Part shown: in pieces, positions 7,808 to 13,182 of the stretch
How positions within the stretch are numbered: position 1 is the first letter of the stretch
Layout: each line of letters starts with the position of its first letter
Assembly (NCBI GenBank): GCA_943704525.1
Contig: CALSCQ010002982.1
Coordinates: forward strand, 1-13,182
Direction: 5' to 3'
Length of the DNA stretch: 13,182 nucleotides
Source: Pigoraptor vietnamica
Lineage: Eukaryota; Opisthokonta; Filasterea
Translations under genes and position numbers: made by a program
Notes under the pieces: generated by a model
The model's database searches: none
Seen by the model: only the letters and a program-made list of their open reading frames with translations
What the model was told of the DNA's origin: nothing

Positions 7808-9804
7808 ATGACACCCAGGCGCATGTCCATCGACAATGCGATGGACCTGACGTCGTACGCGAACCATGACATGTCGGGGGGAAAGCGGCGCGCGTATTTC
7901 GACGACAACCGCAACGCCGTCGTGGAAGGGCACCACAAGCTCGAGAGGGCGGCTGCCGAGACGGCGCACGCGATGAGCAAGATCGAGTCCGATGAGGCCG
8001 CGATGCGCTCCTTTCGGATGCAACGCCTTGCGGCCATTCCCTCCGCGCACGCCGGCGAGCCGACGGACGGCGCCAGCGAGCACTCGGCGGGCAGTGCCAT
8101 CACTATGTCTGCCGACGGCGCGATTCCGGGCATGATTGACTCTCCCCCAACCCTCAGTGAAATGTCATCGCCGCGGACACGGCGTGCGTCTGACAACGAA
8201 GTCGCGTTACTGCGAAGGCGCATTGAAGAGGCCACACGGGACGCGGAGTCGCGGCCGACGATTACGTTCACGCGCCCCTCGCTTCCGCGCAAGAATCGCA
8301 GCCTCGACCACATTCCTGACCTCGATCGAATGCTGTCGCGTGTGCGCATCGCCGCGCAAGTGTCTGAGGCCATTGGGCGCGGGGTGCAACGTGAGTCAGC
8401 TGAACTGCTGAGCGGTCTGCGTATTGCACGTCGTGTTCACTCATCTGTCGCTACACACAGAACCGGACCTTTCCGCTGGCAGCGAAGTGCAACACGTGCA
8501 TGAAGACCCAGCCGACTATTTTCCCCAACACCAACCGCCGGGTACGTTCACTTTGTTGCATGCGGCCATTCGTCGCCCATCGCTGACACTCCGTACAACT
8601 CCGGCCCTCTAGCACTTGGATCGCAAGTCGCATGGCGAGCGCGCCCACCGCAAAAGCTGCGCATGCCTCCGAAGCGACGCAGCTTTGAAGGCGTGCCAAC
8701 TGATCGCGAGGATGGCGGGCGCGCTTATGGTGAGTGCCGCCTCTGTCGACATTTCTATGCCGCCCTCTGCTTCACACGCACACACGCACACACACACACA
8801 CACACGTACACAGATTTCCGTGTCATATGTTCAACTAAGCTCCCTCCGCCTCCTTCTTAAAACACACACGCAGAGTTCGAAGACCACTTCACTGGGGAAC
8901 ACCCTAGCCCTCTCAGGCATGAGGAGCACTCGCCCCGCCGTTTCTCTGATGAAAGCGACGGCGCGCACACGCCAAAGCTGCATGACGAGCAAGGTCACCA
9001 CGAACACCACGACCTCTCGCACGCGCACGGGTCGGAAGTGCGCCGCGCCACGCAACCCCCGGAGAGTCAGGATCGGGACGAGCGCTGTCTGCTCACTCGA
9101 CGGCGGCACAAGAGCCACAATGATGCCATTGCGAGCGAATCGATGAAGGAGAGCGCGCGCCGTGCTGCTCAGCGCATTGCAGCAAGCGAGAACTCGCGCA
9201 GCGGCGCCAAGGACGACTCTGGCTTCCACCTGCCTGCCGTGGGCATGCGCGGGCACATGGCCACCGCGGACGATCACGCGACGTCTCGGTCGACGTCGCC
9301 TGGTGGTGGGTGTCGAGTGTGCGCGCGATGCTCCGTCTCCTGTCATTCGTATAGATGAGCACTTGTGAAATCCATCTCTCACGTTGTGTGCGAGCTGTTC
9401 TCTGATTACGTTGCCTGACGACATCTTTCCCTGCGTCTGCAGCCCACTCGCAAGCGGTGGGTGAGTCACTGACGGACCTAACGCTAATCCACGACGACGC
9501 GCACTCGCACTCGCACGGCATCGCCAACGCACACGGCGCTCCGTACGTCCACCACGTGCACATTCGAGTCAATTCGTCTGGCGGTTCGAACGAGGACTTG
9601 CGCGCGTCGACGTCGTCGGCTGCGAACAGCCGTCCTCACAGCGCGCGCCACAACGCGCCCGCGAGCTTGTCACTGCATGCCGGGGATGCGCGTCACGGCG
9701 GCCATGCAGCCCCACTCTCCCCGCGACACCAGCAGTACGTGAGTGTCACGTACCCGCGCAAGGCATCGCTCGAGGGCGACCCTGCACACAATGGGGAGGA
9801 CTGA
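7808..9804 (+). CDS. Unrecognised His/Ser-rich, largely disordered protein, five exons, 524 aa
   Basis: Exons are 7808-8390, 8461-8541, 8613-8729, 8874-9305 and 9443-9804. Donors are GTGAGT, GTACGT, GTGAGT and GTGGGT, acceptors are CAG or TAG, and all four introns are phase 1, giving one open frame ending in TGA. The start ATG (MTPRRMS) has A at -3; the next in-frame ATG is at 7823. The frame stays open upstream to 7637, but that part looks non-coding. I recognise no domain. Visible features are a helical charged stretch at about 40-70, many SP/TP sites (SPPT, SSPR, HSPRR, TSPG, LSPR), a basic PPKRR patch near 240-244 that could be a nuclear signal, and two His-rich segments (about 265-312 with HHEHHDLSHAHG, and 421-444) that could bind metal. 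The exon 4 donor could instead be 9303, one codon shorter. An unused GTGAGT at 9739 suggests an alternative 3' end. Confidence 0.72.
8773..8812 (+). repeat. CA microsatellite in intron 3 of the His-rich gene
   Basis: A (CA)n run with a few interruptions lies inside the 144-nt intron 8730-8873. A CAG at the end of this run (8813 area) is a possible decoy acceptor, but using it brings an in-frame TAA before exon 4. The CAG at 8871-8873 keeps the frame. Confidence 0.85.
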
Positions 9805-9990
9805 CGACCGGCGATGAGCCGTGTGCGTTGTAAATATTGAAACTTCCGGCGGTGAACACGTTTGATCTTTCCTAGTGATTGGTCGACCGTCTCGGATTCA
9901 GTCCCCAGTAACTGCGAGTAACACACTTGCCGCACTTTGTGTTTGTTTTTTTTTGCCATCGCTCGCGAGGTTTGACGCGCGCACGAAAGA
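9805..9990 (+). other. Intergenic gap between the two plus-strand genes
   Basis: This 186-bp gap must hold the 3'UTR of the His-rich gene and the promoter and 5'UTR of the next gene. GTTGTAAATATT starts about 25 bp after the TGA and could act in 3'-end formation, since TGTAA serves this role in some green algae; there is no AATAAA. A T9 run lies at 9946-9954. All frames are closed just before the next ATG (TGA at 9973 in its frame), which argues that these are two genes rather than one. Confidence 0.5.
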
Positions 9991-10600
9991 ATGTCCCACA
10001 CATTTGGCTGCTCTGCGTGCCCCGCGTGGCAGTTTCGGTCACGACAAGCGGCCGCGAACCACTGTCGCGCGCACTCGCGCCGTGGCGAAGAGCATGCGAC
10101 CATCATTGAACCCGTTGCTCCGGGCGTCCCTTTCGCGTTACACTCCCCTTTCGCGTTACACTCCCCTTTCGCGTTGCACTCCCCTGCGCGCAAGGACAGC
10201 GATCCACCTGTGGATTTCAATGTCTCCGAGAAGCGTCACGGTCACATTGACTCGCCGCACGACATCCACTCGGACGTTGGTCTGAATTCGACTTCGCCGC
10301 GCACGCTAGTGGCCGATGCCGAGGTGAACGACGGCGGCGACGCGTTTGGCCACGACTATGGCCTCACTCAGGTACTTTGGACTGACTTCGGTGGCTGTTG
10401 TCCACTAAAGCACTCGCGTGTTAAGTGGATTTGCTTTTCATCACTGCGCTCTCTCACATTACTCAGCCTTGCACTCATGCCGCGCTTGCGTGTGTTGGCT
10501 CACTACAGAAACTCGTTTGCTAAGCAGCCTACGGTCTTTAATTCTCCGTAACACACCTTTTCTTCCCTCTCGCTTCGCTGGACACACACACACACACACA

Positions 10601-10635
<35 letters not shown>

Positions 10636-11781
10636 GCGCACACCTCCACACCTCCACACCACCACAACATCTCTTGCCCACGGACTAGCAATATTATGGA
10701 ATTGCCTGTTGTCATATCCTCGGGTTGCGACATTGCCCCTTCATACACCGTTTAGAGACTCCATATTAACCATTGCCGAGCAGTTGAGGAGCCGTCGCAC
10801 CGACCGCAACCCAAAGCGTCGCGGCGACGACGTGTTTGAGGACCATCATGACGTCAAGCGTCCGCGCGCGGCTTCGCCTCAGTCGTCGTCTCGACTTCAT
10901 GAAGCGACTTGGTCCCAGGAAGAGGTACAGGTGTTACTGTCGTGGAGTAGATGCAAGGCGGCTCGCTCAGTATTCACGCCTTTCCCCCGTACCTCCTTAA
11001 GGGCTCCCAAATGGTTCCACCTCGAGTGAGAGGGAGCGACCCACGGCACGGCGCCCACGAACATGAGGTATACGTGTGATACTCTCTGTCGTTGTGATCG
11101 CTGGGCCGGACACGTGCAGCGCTTTGTAACCACCAACTCCTCCCCTTTCCCCCCTCCTCCTCGCCGCCCCCTTCCCCAGCATCAGTCACGTGCACAGACA
11201 CTTTCTCAGTCTCAGCAAGACGGGAATCGTATGATGCCCCAAGTGAGTACTGTTCGAGCCCCTCGTGATCGGCGACTTGATTTCTGACCGCTCGAATTGC
11301 AGGCCCGTTTGGGCAGCTTGGCGCGACAGGTTGCCTCGTTGGAGCGACGAGTTGCCTCTCTTGAGAAGCAAGGGGCCTTCCTTCTGGAACAGGGGGGCGA
11401 TATTCTCAAGGCCATCGCCGAGTTGTCCGACCGGTTGGCGCGCGAGAGCCGCTCGAGCAGCAGCGATGGGCCTATCAATGACCTTTCCTTCGAGAAGCGT
11501 TACAAGGTATGGCTCGTCGATACATATTATGTGCTCGGATTCACTAATTTAGCATGCACACACACCACACGCACGCACACACACCACACGCACGCACACG
11601 ACACATACACACACACACACACACACAGACACAACTCTCTCTGTCTCTCTCTCTGTCTCTCTCTGTGTCTCTCTCTCTCTCTCTGTCTCTCTCTCTCTGT
11701 CTCTCTCTCTCTCTTTCTCTCTCTCTGTCTCTCTCTCTGTCTCTCTCTCTGTCTCTCTCTCTGTCTCTCTCTCTCTCTCTG

Positions 11782-11815
<34 letters not shown>

Positions 11816-13036
11816 GCTCTCTCTCTCTCTCGATCTCTTCTATAGCACTCACACACACACAAACACACACACAACCTCTCTCACACACACATCAACACCG
11901 ACGGCGTCCTTGTTCACCCAACTCTCCGTTGAACATCGCGCCCCGCAGCCGGTAATCGTGGAGATGCTCTTCGAAGTCTTTCGCGAGCATAAGTATGCCG
12001 AGAGGGCGATGCTTATCCGACAGTTGCGCGAAATGATTGCGACGGGCAACCACCGCGGAATCACCGTCGCTATGTGGGACGATTGGATGAAGAAGAGCGA
12101 CGACCAAACCAGCGGTCTTGGTGACAACCTAGTGCGCTGGTTCCGCGAAATGCGTGGCCAAATCATTGTCTTTATTCGCAAGACGTTTCAGGACATAAAG
12201 CGCGAAGTGGCAGAGGTACGCCCTGAATTGCCCTATTTTTCTCGTTCTGCATTCTGACTGTGCGTCTTCTTCCAGGAGCTGGGTGCCACGGGCGTCCCTA
12301 CAGCTCGGGACATGGAAAAGGCGATGAATTTTCTTCGCAAGAGTACGTGACGTTTTATTTTGCCGCGTCATTTTGCAGTGGAACACTTGTTCAAGTCCCC
12401 GCGCACCCCTACTCAGGACCCGATGCATATCGCGCCGCGAATCGGCAGATTCCCACGGGGGAGACCTTCGCGGATGACTATGGTCGTCGTGCAGTTCGCG
12501 AGCTCTTTGCCTCCGTGTTTCTCCAGCGGTCACAGGGCTCGGGAGTCTTTGTTGGAACTCACGACAAATTCCTGACCGCCTCGGACCTTGCGTTCGTCGA
12601 GCTCATGGTGGGTGCACCATTCTCCCATGTCTCACTTGTCGTTTTGCCTTGATTTCCCGGTTGAGCTCCGTCCTTGCACGCACACGCACAGCTGGAGGCG
12701 GCCATCCTGCTGAACGACGGCGACGGAAAGCTGGAGATAGGCGGCAACGCCGCTGCGGCAGCGGCGCTTGTTGATAAGCGAATTCGCGAGCTGGACCGCC
12801 GTTCGACGAAGTGGACGCCCGCCAACAATGCCGTCAAGGAATGCCGCAAGAAGTATGGCGAGGTGAGACGTTGCCGTTTGCTGTGGCACACGACTGTTCG
12901 GCGCCGCTGAGCGTTGCACTGATGGCGGATGTCGCAGGGGTCTACACCCAGCATCGCACCCACAAAGCGCAGGCGATTTCCTGCCCCGCTCAGCAGCATC
13001 GTCGACGCTGACGCTGACGCGGACTCTGACGCGTGA
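9991..13036 (+). CDS. Unrecognised, probably nuclear protein: C2H2-like finger, coiled coil, acidic tail; about nine exons, about 529 aa
   Basis: Exons are 9991-10371, 10784-10924, 11216-11242, 11303-11506, 11949-12215, 12276-12346, 12379-12607, 12692-12862 and 12938-13036. All junctions are phase 0 and frame-consistent except exon 6/7, which is unresolved. Exon 2 may start three bases earlier (GAG/CAG choice), and exon 3 six bases earlier. An upstream in-frame stop (9973) supports the start. Residues 5-28 fit a C2H2-like finger with one extra spacer residue (C7-X2-C10-X13-H24-X3-H28). Three PFALHS repeats follow. Residues about 129-140 (RSRRTDRNPKRR) and PTKRRRF near the C-terminus look like nuclear signals. 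Residues about 186-231 form heptads (VASLERRVASLEKQ). Exons 5-8 are helical and charged, with no domain I know. The tail is DADADADSDA. A DNA- or chromatin-associated role is inference only. Confidence 0.72.
10129..10182 (+). repeat. In-frame 18-bp triplication encoding PFALHS
   Basis: Three head-to-tail 18-bp units (CCTTTCGCGTTACACTCC) lie in exon 1 of the coiled-coil gene. The first two are identical and the third has one base change (TTA to TTG, silent). Because the unit is six codons, copy number can vary without shifting frame. This is a recent, low-complexity insertion between the finger-like region and the rest of the protein. Confidence 0.95.
10582..10643 (+). repeat. CA/CGCA microsatellite in intron 1 of the coiled-coil gene
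   Basis: (CA)n changes to (CGCA)n and is followed by two CCTCCACA units. It lies within the 412-nt intron 10372-10783. The flanking intron has no frame compatible with an extra phase 0 exon; candidate exons after the CAGs near 10465 and 10509 hit TAA at once. Confidence 0.9.
11557..11890 (+). repeat. Compound CA-CT-CA microsatellite in intron 4 of the coiled-coil gene
   Basis: (CA)n with CGCA interruptions (11557-11632) passes into about 200 bp of (CT)n punctuated by CTGT and CTTT steps (11635-11838), then back to (CA)n (11846-11890). It makes up most of the 442-nt intron 11507-11948. On the coding strand it is a very long pyrimidine tract ending about 60 bp before the acceptor CCCCGCAG. The Ser/Leu and Arg/Glu frames across it are artefacts. 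Confidence 0.95.
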
Positions 13037-13182
13037 TGCACACCGGGTTCCTGCCGACAAAATGGCGACTGACACCTACGCGGCTCGCCGCCTGGCTCGA
13101 TTCCGTTCCCTTGTGAGTCGCACATGGCGGGCGACTGCGGTTGTAACACTTTCATGTTTTCTGACGGAACCCTCCCCCCCCC
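13037..13182 (+). other. 3' flank of the coiled-coil gene, ending in a C-run
   Basis: The sequence after the TGA contains GGTTGTAACAC (about 13139-13149), a possible TGTAA-type 3'-end signal about 105 bp downstream. It stops in CCCTCCCCCCCCC at the window edge. No further gene is visible in these 146 bases. Confidence 0.45.

Noticed and set aside
9739-10371. The two plus-strand genes being a single gene
   Set aside because: The first has a clean TGA at 9802, and the frame of the second is closed by TGA at 9973 with no good acceptor between that stop and its ATG.
11527-11955. Long frames rich in Arg-Glu or Ser-Leu on both strands
   Set aside because: They are translations of the CT/CA microsatellite inside an intron. 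All frames stay open because the repeat lacks stop codons.
12559-13155. Minus-strand 198-aa frame at the right end
   Set aside because: It is a shadow of exons 7-9 of the plus-strand gene, whose splice sites and frames are mutually consistent.

Overview
This is a eukaryotic nuclear sequence, most likely from a free-living protist or other unicellular eukaryote. It is GC-rich and gene-dense. It carries four protein genes, three of them interrupted by several GT-AG introns, and the introns are packed with CA/GT, CT and longer tandem repeats. No bacterial operon features, rRNA, tRNA, CRISPR array or transposase were seen. I cannot name the organism. Splice donors are mostly GTRNGT and acceptors are almost all CAG. 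Both ends run into low-complexity sequence (G-runs at the left, a C-run at the right), so this may be a whole contig that broke at repeats.

Left half, minus strand: two genes lie in tandem and read leftwards. The upstream one (6728 to 4506, six exons, 282 aa) is a confident sterol C4-methyl oxidase (ERG25/MSMO1 family). It has all three histidine clusters of the fatty-acid-hydroxylase superfamily, and every exon junction restores the reading frame. After a 269-bp gap comes a large ankyrin-repeat protein (4236 to 356, two exons, 1114 aa), whose single 536-nt intron is almost entirely CA/CGCA repeat.

Middle: a 1079-bp stretch (6729-7807) separates the sterol gene from the first plus-strand gene and must hold a divergent promoter. 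It has CCAAT-type motifs, GT microsatellites and two pairs of short direct repeats, but no credible coding sequence.

Right half, plus strand: two multi-exon genes lie in tandem. The first (7808-9804, five exons, 524 aa) encodes a disordered, histidine- and serine-rich protein of unknown function, with all four introns in phase 1. The second (9991-13036, about nine exons, about 529 aa) encodes an unrecognised, probably nuclear protein: an N-terminal C2H2-like finger, basic patches, a heptad coiled coil, a helical region, a KRRR patch and an acidic tail. Seven of its eight introns are phase 0. The other junction, near 12343-12395, is unresolved.

The most unusual structure is in intron 4 of the sterol gene. 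A five-copy minisatellite there is built from repeated copies of the end of the adjacent coding exon plus its splice donor. Apart from the sterol oxidase, no pathway link between the genes can be shown from sequence.
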